From NCBI GenBank assembly GCA_041395505.1, contig JAWLAG010000001.1, positions 1,364,001 to 1,428,000 on the forward strand: a stretch of DNA of 64,000 bases. The letters are read 5' to 3'. The DNA comes from Steroidobacteraceae bacterium. Lineage in GTDB: Bacteria; Pseudomonadota; Gammaproteobacteria; Steroidobacterales; Steroidobacteraceae. A program made the position numbers and the translations under genes. The notes under the pieces were generated by a model that worked only from the letters and a program-made list of their open reading frames with translations, ran no database searches and had not been told where the DNA came from. Shown one piece after another: positions 1 to 8,678 of this stretch (position 1 is the stretch's first letter; each line of letters begins with the position of its first letter).

Positions 1-783
1 CGTGTCGTCTACAATCGCCGCCCATCTCCTCGCCTCAGTTATGGGCTGGGCGCGAGTTTCGACACCACCAAATATCCGAACAATGGCGCGTTGACCGCGT
101 CGGATTTCGATCGCAAGGAAGCATTCGCCGTATTCAGCGGCCGTGGACCCCGCACGTTCGTCGAGGCGGAGGTTGGCTACAGCACGCTCAAAGGCGGTAC
201 AGTCGACTCGAACGGCTTGTTGACCCGCGCAACCCTGGCGCGGCGCCTCACGCCATCGTCCACTTTGAGCGTCTCGGCAGAGCGGGAATTTGCAACGGCC
301 GAGCCGGGCTATGGCCGGGAGTTTTCGACACCAGTCCTGCCGAGCACGGGCTCCACGAATGACTTCGCCTTCGGCGTTCCGCAACAGCGAGACAATTTCC
401 AAGCCGCATACGCTTTCGTTCGACCGCGCACCACGGTGGATATCAGTCTCGGCACGCGTCGCGACCGCTTGCTGTCGGGCCCCAGCGCGACGCGACGATT
501 CGATAGCCTTCGCGGCAGTGTCATGCGGCGTATTTCGCCGACAATCGACGGCGCATTGTTTGCGGAGCGCACGTCGGATCGATTCGAGCTTCTGGGCGTC
601 GATGCCGACGAGACTTCGTTCGGTACGCGGGTGTCGGTAGCGCTGTCGCCCCGATATTCGATCGATTTTTCCTTGCGCCACAACGAGCGCAACTCGAATG
701 TCGGTGGCGCGGATTTCACCGAGCTGGCAGGTGGCGTTTTCCTGCGGTATGGCTCCGTACCGCGACGCGACTTGTTTGAGTAG
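1..783 (+). CDS. Outer-membrane beta-barrel protein of the XrtA locus (5' end outside window)
   Basis: The reading frame is open from base 1, so the N-terminus lies outside the window; 260 residues remain. The visible part is a run of short alternating amphipathic segments rich in Arg, Ser, Thr, Phe and Tyr with no long hydrophobic helix, as in outer-membrane beta-barrels (for example the segment FDSLRGSVMRRISPTIDGAL and the ending GGVFLRYGS). XrtA loci commonly carry a PEP-CTERM-associated outer-membrane protein just before the exosortase, and this gene ends 11 bases before xrtA, which fits. Assignment to the TIGR03016-type family rests on context and general character; no enzymatic motif is visible. 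It may be a polysaccharide export or anchoring barrel. Confidence 0.6.
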   Translation, partial: RVVYNRRPSPRLSYGLGASFDTTKYPNNGALTASDFDRKEAFAVFSGRGPRTFVEAEVGYSTLKGGTVDSNGLLTRATLARRLTPSSTLSVSAEREFATAEPGYGREFSTPVLPSTGSTNDFAFGVPQQRDNFQAAYAFVRPRTTVDISLGTRRDRLLSGPSATRRFDSLRGSVMRRISPTIDGALFAERTSDRFELLGVDADETSFGTRVSVALSPRYSIDFSLRHNERNSNVGGADFTELAGGVFLRYGSVPRRDLFE

Positions 784-794
784 CCCGATACCTG

Positions 795-2309
795 GTGGTT
801 TCGCGAACTGAGCGTCTGGTTTGGCCGCGAGCAGCTGGCACTGGCCTGCTGAGTCCGCACAGACTGGGGCCCGTCCTCATCGCAGCCACGGTGACGGTAC
901 TCCTCTGGCCTTCTGCGCGCGAGTTGCCAGTCGTGTGGCGATTGTCCTCGGACAATGATCAGGCGCACGCGTGGCTGCTTTTGCCCGCGATACTTTGGGC
1001 GCTCGTGCGCGCCGGCAATTCAATGCCGGACCGGTCGCCAGGCGCAGGCAAGATCAATCTTTGGTGGATCCCCATCCTGTTGTTGAGTCTTTGCTGGGCC
1101 GTCGCTGTGCGGGGCGCAATGAGCAGCGTGGGCTTGGCGTTGTGGCCGCTTGTCATCATGGCCTGCCTGGTCGGCGCATTTGGATTTCGCCGCGCCAAGC
1201 CGGCCGTCCTGCCGGTCGCGCTCCTGTACCTGACGCTGCCTGTATGGGACGTGCTGGTTGACCCGCTTCGGGGACTCAGCACTGCAGTGACGACCATGGT
1301 ATTGCGAGCGCTGGACATTCCGGCGTTCGTCGAAGGGCATCGCGTGACATTGACGCACGGTGCAATAGAAATCGCGTCCGGGTGCTCGGGTGTCAATTTC
1401 TTCGTTGCAGCGTTGTCGCTGGCGGGGGTCGTGGGCCTGATGAATCGGGCGAGTGGCCGGCAGCTGGCGCGCTTGATGACGGTCGCGGCGGGGCTCGCGC
1501 TCGTTTGCAACTGGATTCGAATCATTGTCATTGTCATTGCCGCGCACCTTACCGAGATGCGGACGTTTCTGATAACGACCGATCATTACGTTTTCGGCTG
1601 GCTGTTGTTTGCGCTTGCCATGGCAGTTTTCTGCTGGTTCGCCGTGAAGCCAGGACCGGAATCGAAAGCCGCAACCCGCAAGGGCGGTGGCGTGCCGGTA
1701 ATGCCCGCAAGCATGTTGGCTGCGCTGGCTGCGGCGGCAGTCGGTCCGTTGCTTTGGTTTCGAAGCGAATTCTTCGCTGCCAAGGCTGGCCCTCCTGCTG
1801 CATTGGCCCAGCTACCGCAAGCACTGGATCGCGTGGATGCCAGCATGAATGTTGCCTGGCGACCTGCGTTCGCCGGCGCACATGCCACCGACTTTGTATT
1901 GTCCGACCGGGATCCGGATGTCTATGTCTACCGCGCGATCTATTTCCAGCAGCAGCAAGGAGCGGAGCTTGTCGGTTACAGCAGCCGCTTGATTGCCACC
2001 GGTGACTGGAACACGACGGAGCACACATTGCCCGATTCAGTCATGGTGGCGGCGACCGCACCCGATGGCGCGCAATGGCGCATACGCTATGCCTATCTGG
2101 TTGGCAATAAGCAAACCGCGGCTGCCCGCCGTGCGCAGCTCACCTACGGTTGGCAGGCCCTTTGGGCTCGGCCCGCCAGTGCCATACTGGCCGTTGGCTC
2201 ACCGTGTGCGCACGATTGCGCCGCCGCGGAGCGCGCCATATCGGCCCGGTGGCAGGCATCATTCCCGTGGTTTGCCGCGGAAGTTGCCGAGGCTCGCACC
2301 AATGGCTGA
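795..2309 (+). CDS. xrtA: Exosortase A fused to a C-terminal EpsI domain
   Basis: A 504-residue polytopic inner-membrane protein. Residues about 20-290 form the exosortase membrane domain, with the catalytic Cys197 in SGCSGVNFF, Arg242 in NWIRI and His264 in TDHYVFGW, the Cys-Arg-His order of this protein-sorting transpeptidase family. Residues about 300-500 are a soluble EpsI-type domain (note VYVYRAIYF followed by LIATGDW). Exosortase A recognises C-terminal PEP-CTERM signals and processes secreted proteins at the membrane. The start is GTG at 795, shortly after the upstream barrel gene. The gene overlaps the following deacetylase by 8 bases, so the two are translationally coupled. No PEP-CTERM substrate was seen in the window. 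Confidence 0.93.
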   Translation: MVSRTERLVWPRAAGTGLLSPHRLGPVLIAATVTVLLWPSARELPVVWRLSSDNDQAHAWLLLPAILWALVRAGNSMPDRSPGAGKINLWWIPILLLSLCWAVAVRGAMSSVGLALWPLVIMACLVGAFGFRRAKPAVLPVALLYLTLPVWDVLVDPLRGLSTAVTTMVLRALDIPAFVEGHRVTLTHGAIEIASGCSGVNFFVAALSLAGVVGLMNRASGRQLARLMTVAAGLALVCNWIRIIVIVIAAHLTEMRTFLITTDHYVFGWLLFALAMAVFCWFAVKPGPESKAATRKGGGVPVMPASMLAALAAAAVGPLLWFRSEFFAAKAGPPAALAQLPQALDRVDASMNVAWRPAFAGAHATDFVLSDRDPDVYVYRAIYFQQQQGAELVGYSSRLIATGDWNTTEHTLPDSVMVAATAPDGAQWRIRYAYLVGNKQTAAARRAQLTYGWQALWARPASAILAVGSPCAHDCAAAERAISARWQASFPWFAAEVAEARTNG

Positions 2310-3180
2310 GTCGACCGCCTTGGTCAACGCGATGACGGTCGACGTGGAGGACTACTTCCACGTATCGGCGCTCGCGAATGCGATCGATCGGCAGGACTGG
2401 TCCAGCATGGAATTGCGCGCAGAAGCGAGCACGCGTGCGTTGCTCGAGTTGTTTTCCGCGCATGAGGTCAAGGCCACGTTTTTCGTCCTGGGCTGGATGG
2501 CGGAAAGATCGCCCGCGCTGGTTCGCGAGATCGCCAACGAGGGCCACGAAATCGCTTGCCACGGCTGGAGTCATCGGCTCGTCTACGAGCAATCGCGCCA
2601 GGAGTTTCGCGATGAGGCACTGCGCTGCAAGCAATTGCTCGAAGACCTGACCGGAACGAAAGTGCTTGGGTATCGGGCGGCCAGCTACTCGATTACCCGC
2701 GCATCACTATGGGCGCTCGACGATCTGATCGATCTCGGTTTTGTTTACGACTCGAGCATCTTCCCCATACGTCACGATCGCTACGGCATTCCCGATGCCA
2801 ATCGCGCACCTGGACCGGTCGTGGCACCGTCCGGTCGGCCGATCGTGGAGTTTCCGCTGACAACGGCGAAATTGGGCGGCCTGCGCGTACCCTGTAGCGG
2901 CGGTGGGTATTTTCGATTATTGCCGTATTGGTTCACACGCAATATGTTGCGCCGGGTCAACACGCGCGATGCCCTGCCTTTCATTTTCTACCTGCACCCG
3001 TGGGAGATCGATGCCGGACAGCCGCGTTTCGATGCGGGTTGGTTGTCGAACTACCGGCACTACACGAACCTGAAGGCCTGCAAGCAGCGCCTGGAGACGC
3101 TGCTGGGTCAGTTTTCGTTCGCACGGGTCGATCGGGTTCTCGAAAACCTGGGGCTGATCGCATCGGGTCGGCCAGCCTGA
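2302..3180 (+). CDS. XrtA-associated polysaccharide deacetylase (NodB fold, DUF3473)
   Basis: A 292-residue NodB-homology deacetylase. The start region MTVDVEDYFHV puts the catalytic/metal Asp at residues 14 and 17, and the metal-binding His pair is HGWSH (His87 and His91). RAASYSITRASLW and the late FIFYLHPWE segment match the subfamily found beside exosortase A (TIGR03006 type). It probably removes acetyl groups from the polysaccharide made by this locus. The ATG at 2302 lies inside the end of xrtA (8-base overlap), which supports this start over upstream in-frame codons. No signal peptide is visible, so it may act in the cytoplasm. Confidence 0.9.
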   Translation: MAESTALVNAMTVDVEDYFHVSALANAIDRQDWSSMELRAEASTRALLELFSAHEVKATFFVLGWMAERSPALVREIANEGHEIACHGWSHRLVYEQSRQEFRDEALRCKQLLEDLTGTKVLGYRAASYSITRASLWALDDLIDLGFVYDSSIFPIRHDRYGIPDANRAPGPVVAPSGRPIVEFPLTTAKLGGLRVPCSGGGYFRLLPYWFTRNMLRRVNTRDALPFIFYLHPWEIDAGQPRFDAGWLSNYRHYTNLKACKQRLETLLGQFSFARVDRVLENLGLIASGRPA

Positions 3181-3234
3181 TGCGATAATTTCGAGGGCTG
3201 TTGGCCCGCGCACGCATCCACTCGAGGGGGGGAA

Positions 3235-4323
3235 TTGGCCGACCTTCAGTATGAAGTGACCTGGCGAGTCTACCCGCACCAGGACCTCGTGCAGATGTCC
3301 GGTCTGCTGTGTGGTCTGGTGGCGTTGCAGCGAGCGGGCGTCATTTCGCTCGCCGTTGAGCGACATCCCGTACCGATCGGCATCAACGTGCCGTTGACCG
3401 ATCTTCGCGTCATGCAGAAATCCACCGGTCGAAGCTGTCGCGCGATCTGGGAATTTCGTGATCAGTCAGACGTGCTCTATGCCGAACAGTTGGCGGGGGC
3501 GGACTGGTACTTCAAGCGCCAGTTCACCGAGCAGTCGTTGCGCGTAGCTGGTACGGCGAACGCCCACAAGGTGAGACCGCTCGGGCTGACGATTGCGGCC
3601 TTCTCCTGGCCGGCATGGCGCTGCGTCGCCGCCGCGATCAGGACTTCACTCGGTAGCGCAACCGCACGGCGGGCACGCGGTGGCGCCTGGCGCGCCTTAC
3701 GCAAGGCGAGGTCCGACTTCATGCTATGGGCAACGCTGCCCGATACCGCCAGCGTGGAAGTCGGCGATGAGCACCCGCGGGAGCCGGCTATTGTTTTCCA
3801 GCCACGGTTGTGGAATGCCGAGTCACAGGGGAGCGGCGATGTCTTCGATGTCGCCAACGCGGATCGCATCCATAGCGTACAGGTGCTCCGCGCCGCCTTC
3901 GGTCAGCCGGAACGCATCGGGCTCATACATACCGCCGACGCGGTTGCCCTGGCACCCGACCTCATGCTGCAGCCCAAGGTCAGCGTGCGCCGCTATCATC
4001 GCCAGCTGAAATCATCGCTGATCGCGGTCAATTGCATCGGCCTCAGTGGCAGTGTCGGCTGGAAGTTCGCCGAGTACCTCGCGGCGGGTGTGGCCGTCGT
4101 CAGCCAGCCGATCGACAAGATTCTGCTGGCGCCGATCAATCCCGATGAGCATTACCTCGTCTACGAATCGATCGAGCAGGCTGTCGAATTGTGCCGGCGA
4201 TTGCTTAAGGAGAGGCATTTGGCGAGCGCCATGTCGCGCCGCAATCGTCTGTACTACCAGACCTGGGTGCATCCGCCCGCTCACGCCCTGCACCTGCTGA
4301 AGAGCTGTTTCGAGAGAGGCTAG
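3235..4323 (+). CDS. Glycosyltransferase-like protein (GT-B C-terminal type)
   Basis: A 362-residue protein. The N-terminal part is not recognisable. The C-terminal part carries GWKFAEYLAAGVAVVSQPID, which resembles the donor-binding segment of GT-B glycosyltransferases (Glyco_trans_1_2 type). The start is TTG at 3235 behind a strong purine-rich ribosome-binding site (GAGGGGGGGA). It lies between the deacetylase and a convergent FAD enzyme in the XrtA locus, so a role in polysaccharide assembly is likely but not shown. The + strand stop and the stop of the convergent gene form a small palindrome (4321-4332). Confidence 0.6.
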   Translation: MADLQYEVTWRVYPHQDLVQMSGLLCGLVALQRAGVISLAVERHPVPIGINVPLTDLRVMQKSTGRSCRAIWEFRDQSDVLYAEQLAGADWYFKRQFTEQSLRVAGTANAHKVRPLGLTIAAFSWPAWRCVAAAIRTSLGSATARRARGGAWRALRKARSDFMLWATLPDTASVEVGDEHPREPAIVFQPRLWNAESQGSGDVFDVANADRIHSVQVLRAAFGQPERIGLIHTADAVALAPDLMLQPKVSVRRYHRQLKSSLIAVNCIGLSGSVGWKFAEYLAAGVAVVSQPIDKILLAPINPDEHYLVYESIEQAVELCRRLLKERHLASAMSRRNRLYYQTWVHPPAHALHLLKSCFERG

Positions 4324-4329
4324 CGGGCG

Positions 4330-5649
4330 CTAGGCCGCTTTTGATTCGATGGCCTTCTGCGCGGCATTCTCGCCGCTAAGGAATGCCTGATCGGTCCAGA
4401 GATAGCCCCAGTCGCCATAGCGACCGCAGTAGCCAATGCCGATATCGTCGAGATAGCCATGAACGGTCGCCAGTGCACGCGCGCGATCAAGATCGAAAAT
4501 GATATTGGCGTAGTCGATGAGCATCGCAGCCTTGTGCAGCAGGCGATCGTTGTCGCGGAGCACGCCGCAACGGATCAGGCCATCGATGCAAGGCTGGATG
4601 AGTGTTTCCGGGGCGCTGCTGAGGGGTCGGTACTTGCGCGAGAAATACACTTCGCACTGGATGCTGCTGGTCCCTGGTGGACAGGTGTGGGCCGACATGT
4701 TGCGCGGGTAGCTGACCCGGCTGAATGGATATTCATCGTCGTAGAAATACGTCCAGCTCGATGGCGAAACATCCTCACGGGCGACGCCCAGATTGACCAG
4801 CACGACCGAGGTGCAGGCAAGCTGTGCCGCGGCAGCGACCACGTCCCGTGGTGTCCCGGCGATCATCGGTATGAGCTCGGTCAGCGGCACGGACGATATG
4901 AGACGGCGATAGGTCTTGCTGGAGCCGTCGGAAAAGCCTGCCAGATTGCGTTTTGGCTCGACGGCGGTCAGGCGCTTGTTGAGCTCGATCGGATGCTGGC
5001 GACACCAGGGTGCGAGAAATTCGGCAAAGCCGCCACGCTTCGGGTATCGGTAGCCCTGGACGTAGTGGATGTTGGGCGGCGACTGCGCCAATGCACCCGT
5101 GAGTATCTCGGCAAGCTTGGCCTGGTACAGGCGCGGGCCGACCCATTCCGTGCTGAGATTGCGCGCTTCCGTCGTGTGGTACTTGCGCGTGTACTGCATG
5201 GGAAACGTCCTGGCATAGGTCGTGCCATAGCTCGCAAGCAGCCATTGCTCGTAGTTCACAACCGATTCATTCGGACGATTCTGTGCTTCGACGAAGTCGC
5301 AGATCGTTTCGGTCACGAGTTGTTCCGGTAGCCCCTTCAGGTTGGTGATGCCTGGGTGGCGAAAGCGATGGCCCTGCCAGTAGTTGTCGATATAGGCACG
5401 CACGTCTTCGTACTCGCCGCCGAGGTTGGCCAGCAACAGGTCCCGGATGCGTGCGTCCGCAGTAAAGGAGACATGCGGACCCTCGTCGAAAACGAAGCCG
5501 TCCGCGACGTGGGTCGCCGTGTGGCCGCCGGCATAGGACTTCTGGTCGACGAGCGAGAACCGCGCCCCCTCCGCCTGCAGGCGATGGGCGGCCCCCAGGC
5601 CCGCCATGCCGGTGCCGACAATTAGGATGTCCTGGTTGCTGCTCGTCAC
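4330..5649 (-). CDS. FAD-dependent amine-oxidase-like oxidoreductase
   Basis: A 439-residue flavoprotein. The N-terminal dinucleotide-binding motif ILIVGTGMAGLGAA is followed by a GGHTATHV segment typical of the protoporphyrinogen oxidase / UDP-galactopyranose mutase-like superfamily. The C-terminus has a second FAD contact, WTDQAFLSGENAAQKA. The substrate is not evident; related proteins in capsule loci may act on nucleotide sugars. The start is GTG at 5649. It is convergent with the preceding glycosyltransferase and in the same direction as the flippase gene, 68 bases downstream of it, so these two may form a leftward transcript. Confidence 0.72.
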   Translation of the reverse strand: MTSSNQDILIVGTGMAGLGAAHRLQAEGARFSLVDQKSYAGGHTATHVADGFVFDEGPHVSFTADARIRDLLLANLGGEYEDVRAYIDNYWQGHRFRHPGITNLKGLPEQLVTETICDFVEAQNRPNESVVNYEQWLLASYGTTYARTFPMQYTRKYHTTEARNLSTEWVGPRLYQAKLAEILTGALAQSPPNIHYVQGYRYPKRGGFAEFLAPWCRQHPIELNKRLTAVEPKRNLAGFSDGSSKTYRRLISSVPLTELIPMIAGTPRDVVAAAAQLACTSVVLVNLGVAREDVSPSSWTYFYDDEYPFSRVSYPRNMSAHTCPPGTSSIQCEVYFSRKYRPLSSAPETLIQPCIDGLIRCGVLRDNDRLLHKAAMLIDYANIIFDLDRARALATVHGYLDDIGIGYCGRYGDWGYLWTDQAFLSGENAAQKAIESKAA

Positions 5650-5717
5650 GTACGGTCCGCCTGGAAAACCGCAGGTTGGCTTATGTTACCTGCCAAGTCC
5701 GTGAACAAGGCCGCAGT

Positions 5718-7193
5718 TCAAGCCGGCGCTTGGGCGCCGGGACGCGCGACGCTGCGGACGAACTCCCAGGAATCAAGCAGATAGGCGCGCGCAATGATGG
5801 CCATGACACCCAGAAAGGTCGCGCCGCCGAGCACCACCTGCGCGCCCAGGGACAGCCAGCCATTCAGGGCGCCCGCCCAGGCCGAATCGGCCCACAGGCG
5901 GCAGGCGCCGAACATGGCGATAGCGCTCACCAGGGGCGGCGCCAGTGTGCCGAGGATGGTGCGCAGCGGTATGGCCAGGGCAAAAGCGACCTGCCAGGCC
6001 GAATACAGGTAGCAGACCGGGAAGGTCACAATCCAGCCCCAGGCCGCGCCGGTCAGGCCCCAGTGGCTGCCGACCCAGACGCCGAGCGGTACCAGGACCG
6101 CGGTCAGGGCGAGGTCCCGGGTCGCGAGGGTGGGCCGCCCGACCGAGGTCACTACAGTGTGATGAACGAAGGCGAGCATGCGCAGGGGCGCGATGGCAGC
6201 CATCAGGGTCAGCACCGGTGCTGCATTGGACCATTTTTCGCTGAGGACGACCGGCACGAAGACCGTGGCGATGGCGGCGATGCCGCCGCAGGCGGCAAAG
6301 GCGTAGAGCGAGACCAGCTTCGCGAGCCGAAGGTAAGTCTGGCGCAATCGGTCCATGTCGTCCTGCATGCGTGCGAAGGTGGGGAAGCTGACTTTGTTGA
6401 GCGCCTCCATGGCCTTGTCGACGGGCATCAAGGCGATCAGGCCAGCGACGGAATACGCCCCGAGCAGGGCGCTACCCAGGACCCGACCGACGATGGCCGA
6501 ATCCGCCTGGCCGCTGAAGTACCAGAGGAGTCTCGCGCCAACGATGTTGGAGCCAAATCCGGCAAACGGCTTGACCTCGGCGAGGTCCCACCGCGGCCGC
6601 ACCGGCCCGCGGTGGAAATAAAGCGTCATCGACAGGCGCACGACGAGATTGGCGAGATTGCCTGCGACCAACGCCCAAACACCCCAGCCGGACCAGGCGC
6701 CCGCAAAGGTGGTCGCGAGGCTCGCGAACTGGCCCGCCATCATCGCTACGCTTACTTCACGAAATCGAAGTTCGCGCTCCATCAGCGCCTGCGGAACCAC
6801 CATCCAGCCGGCGACCAGGAGCTGCAGGCCCAGCATGCGAGTGACCAGCACGACGCGCGGCTCTTCGAAGACGTGGGCCAGGAGGGGCGCCAGCAACCAC
6901 AGAGCGAGCAGCAGGGCCAGGTTCAGAAACAACACGGCTCCAGAAATCGCTTCGATGGTCTGGCGGGACATGGACCGGGCCTGGACGATGGCGGCTCCGA
7001 GCCCGAGCTCGTTGAACAACGCCAGGAATCCGGTCACGATGGTGGCCATGGCGACCAGACCGTAATCGGTTGGCGCCAGCAGCCGCATGACGACGATGGT
7101 CATCGGCCAGGTCGTCAGCTGAACCAGAGCGCGTGCTGCGACCGTCCAGCGTATGCTGGAGAAAACACGATCCCGTAATTGCTGGTCGCTCAT
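5718..7193 (-). CDS. Polysaccharide flippase, Wzx/PST type (MOP superfamily)
   Basis: A 491-residue, strongly hydrophobic protein with about 12-14 predicted membrane helices. Early sequence such as TTWPMTIVVMRLLAPTDYG, then NELGLGAAIVQ, is characteristic of WzxC/TuaB-like oligosaccharide translocases of the PST family. It should move lipid-linked repeat units across the inner membrane for polymerisation by the O-antigen ligase/polymerase-type protein at 9753. The start is ATG at 7193. It diverges from the glycosyltransferase at 7338, with 144 bases between the start codons. Confidence 0.9.
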   Translation of the reverse strand: MSDQQLRDRVFSSIRWTVAARALVQLTTWPMTIVVMRLLAPTDYGLVAMATIVTGFLALFNELGLGAAIVQARSMSRQTIEAISGAVLFLNLALLLALWLLAPLLAHVFEEPRVVLVTRMLGLQLLVAGWMVVPQALMERELRFREVSVAMMAGQFASLATTFAGAWSGWGVWALVAGNLANLVVRLSMTLYFHRGPVRPRWDLAEVKPFAGFGSNIVGARLLWYFSGQADSAIVGRVLGSALLGAYSVAGLIALMPVDKAMEALNKVSFPTFARMQDDMDRLRQTYLRLAKLVSLYAFAACGGIAAIATVFVPVVLSEKWSNAAPVLTLMAAIAPLRMLAFVHHTVVTSVGRPTLATRDLALTAVLVPLGVWVGSHWGLTGAAWGWIVTFPVCYLYSAWQVAFALAIPLRTILGTLAPPLVSAIAMFGACRLWADSAWAGALNGWLSLGAQVVLGGATFLGVMAIIARAYLLDSWEFVRSVARPGAQAPA

Positions 7194-7337
7194 GGAGTCT
7201 TATGGTTTATTGACATACCGCGGCCCGCCGCCGACATCGAAAAACGCGAACTCGATTCTGGCTCGGACGCCCGCAAATCGGCGACAATGGTATGCCAAAT
7301 AACAACAAACAAACGGCATGGATATCACAGGGACCGG

Positions 7338-8630
7338 GTGAGTCAGCAGCGATCTTCAATTTTATGCGTTCTTCCGTATTGGCCGTGGCCGCCACGGCGC
7401 AACGGCGCGGCCGTGCGCTTTTTCCCGATACTGGAGCATCTGCAGCGCGAGCGAGGCGTGGACCTGGTCGTCATCAACGATAGCCCGGCGGCCACCTCTC
7501 CGCGCGATGTGGCGCGATTCTGCAGCCGCTACGCGGTGATCCCGGCACGCGGCATGGGGGATGCGGGCATTGTCGAGCGCGGCTATTTCTGGCTGCGCGG
7601 GTTGTTGCCCGCGACCGCACCGTACGAATACGCCGACCCCTTTGCGCATGAGCTCAGCGAGCGCATTCTCGAATTCGTGGGCGAGCGGCGGTACGACATT
7701 CTCTATTACGCCGGTGTGTCGCGCGCCGATACTTTTGTTCGACTGAAGGCCGCGCGCATCGCTCGGCGTGCCGTTTTCGATTTCGTCGATTCGCCCTACC
7801 TCAAAGCGGTACGCGAATCGGCAACGGTGATGGGGCTAAGCCGGGCCAAGCACCTCGTGCATACCGTGACCACGCGCAACTGGGAGCGCCGGCTGCGTGC
7901 CAACACGGATTGCAGCATCTACATATCCGCCGCTGATGCGGCGGCCGCGGGAATGACCGATGCGAGCACGGGCAAGGTCGTCGTCGTGCCGAACGGCATA
8001 TTGGCCGAGGCAGACACGGGTGAGCCGTTACCCGCGGATTTGACCTCCGGGAAGACGATCGGTTTCCTGGGCAACATGGGCTATGAGCCCAACTACCTGG
8101 CTGCGCTTCGCCTGCACGACCGCATCTTCAGGCCGCTGAAGGCGCGCTGCGCGGACTTGAAGCTGGTCATTGTGGGCCGGGACCCGGTCCCGGCCATCCA
8201 GCGCCTTGCGTCGGAGGATGTCATCGTCACGGGAACGGTTGACAACATCATGCCCTATATCGATGCCATCGACGTTTGGGTACTGCCGATGTTCACGGGC
8301 GCGGGCCTTCAGAACAAGGCGATAGAAATCATGTCGCGCGGTCGGCCGGTCTTGATGTCATCCATCTGCAATTCCGGAATCGGGGCGCGCGACGGGTTCG
8401 AGGTCTGTCTCGCGGATTCGGACGAGTCGTTCGTCGACACCGCGCTCCAGTTGTTGAGCGATCCCTTGATGCAGCGGCGGATTGGCGAAGGTGGTCGATC
8501 GCTGACCGCGCGTGAGTTTGACTGGGCGGCGATCACGGCGCGTCTCGAAACTGTGATCTACGGCGAGCTATTGCCATCTGCCAGGCCGCAGGTGATGCGG
8601 GTAGGGGCACCAACCCGCGACGCCATGTGA
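7338..8630 (+). CDS. GT4 glycosyltransferase, XrtA-locus type
   Basis: A 430-residue GT-B glycosyltransferase. It opens with ILCVLPYWPWPPRRNGAAVR, the donor-side entry of the sugar transferases found in XrtA loci (TIGR03087-like). It continues with VVVPNGI, TIGFLGNMGYEPNY and GAGLQNKAIEIMSRGRPV, the nucleotide-sugar binding region. GTG at 7338 was chosen because it puts the start seven residues before the first beta strand and has AGGGA five bases upstream. In-frame ATG at 7287 and a codon at 7179 would overlap or crowd the divergent flippase promoter region. It likely adds a sugar to the lipid-linked repeat unit. Confidence 0.83.
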   Translation: MSQQRSSILCVLPYWPWPPRRNGAAVRFFPILEHLQRERGVDLVVINDSPAATSPRDVARFCSRYAVIPARGMGDAGIVERGYFWLRGLLPATAPYEYADPFAHELSERILEFVGERRYDILYYAGVSRADTFVRLKAARIARRAVFDFVDSPYLKAVRESATVMGLSRAKHLVHTVTTRNWERRLRANTDCSIYISAADAAAAGMTDASTGKVVVVPNGILAEADTGEPLPADLTSGKTIGFLGNMGYEPNYLAALRLHDRIFRPLKARCADLKLVIVGRDPVPAIQRLASEDVIVTGTVDNIMPYIDAIDVWVLPMFTGAGLQNKAIEIMSRGRPVLMSSICNSGIGARDGFEVCLADSDESFVDTALQLLSDPLMQRRIGEGGRSLTAREFDWAAITARLETVIYGELLPSARPQVMRVGAPTRDAM

Positions 8631-8678
8631 CAATATCGCCTTGAAGCCCGACTCCCCGGGCGGGGCGATTCGACTATC

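Noticed and set aside
4321..4332. Palindrome formed by two convergent stop codons
   Set aside because: Two-base loop and 5-bp arms; probably a coincidence of the two stops rather than a structure.
5676..7178. Long open frame on the + strand opposite the flippase
   Set aside because: Its product is a low-complexity, Gly/Arg/Asp/His-rich sequence with no domains; such antisense frames are common in GC-rich genes.
7210..7215. Perfect TTGACA in the divergent gap between the flippase and glycosyltransferase genes
   Set aside because: No acceptable -10 hexamer is found at 16-18 bases on the + strand, so a promoter cannot be claimed.
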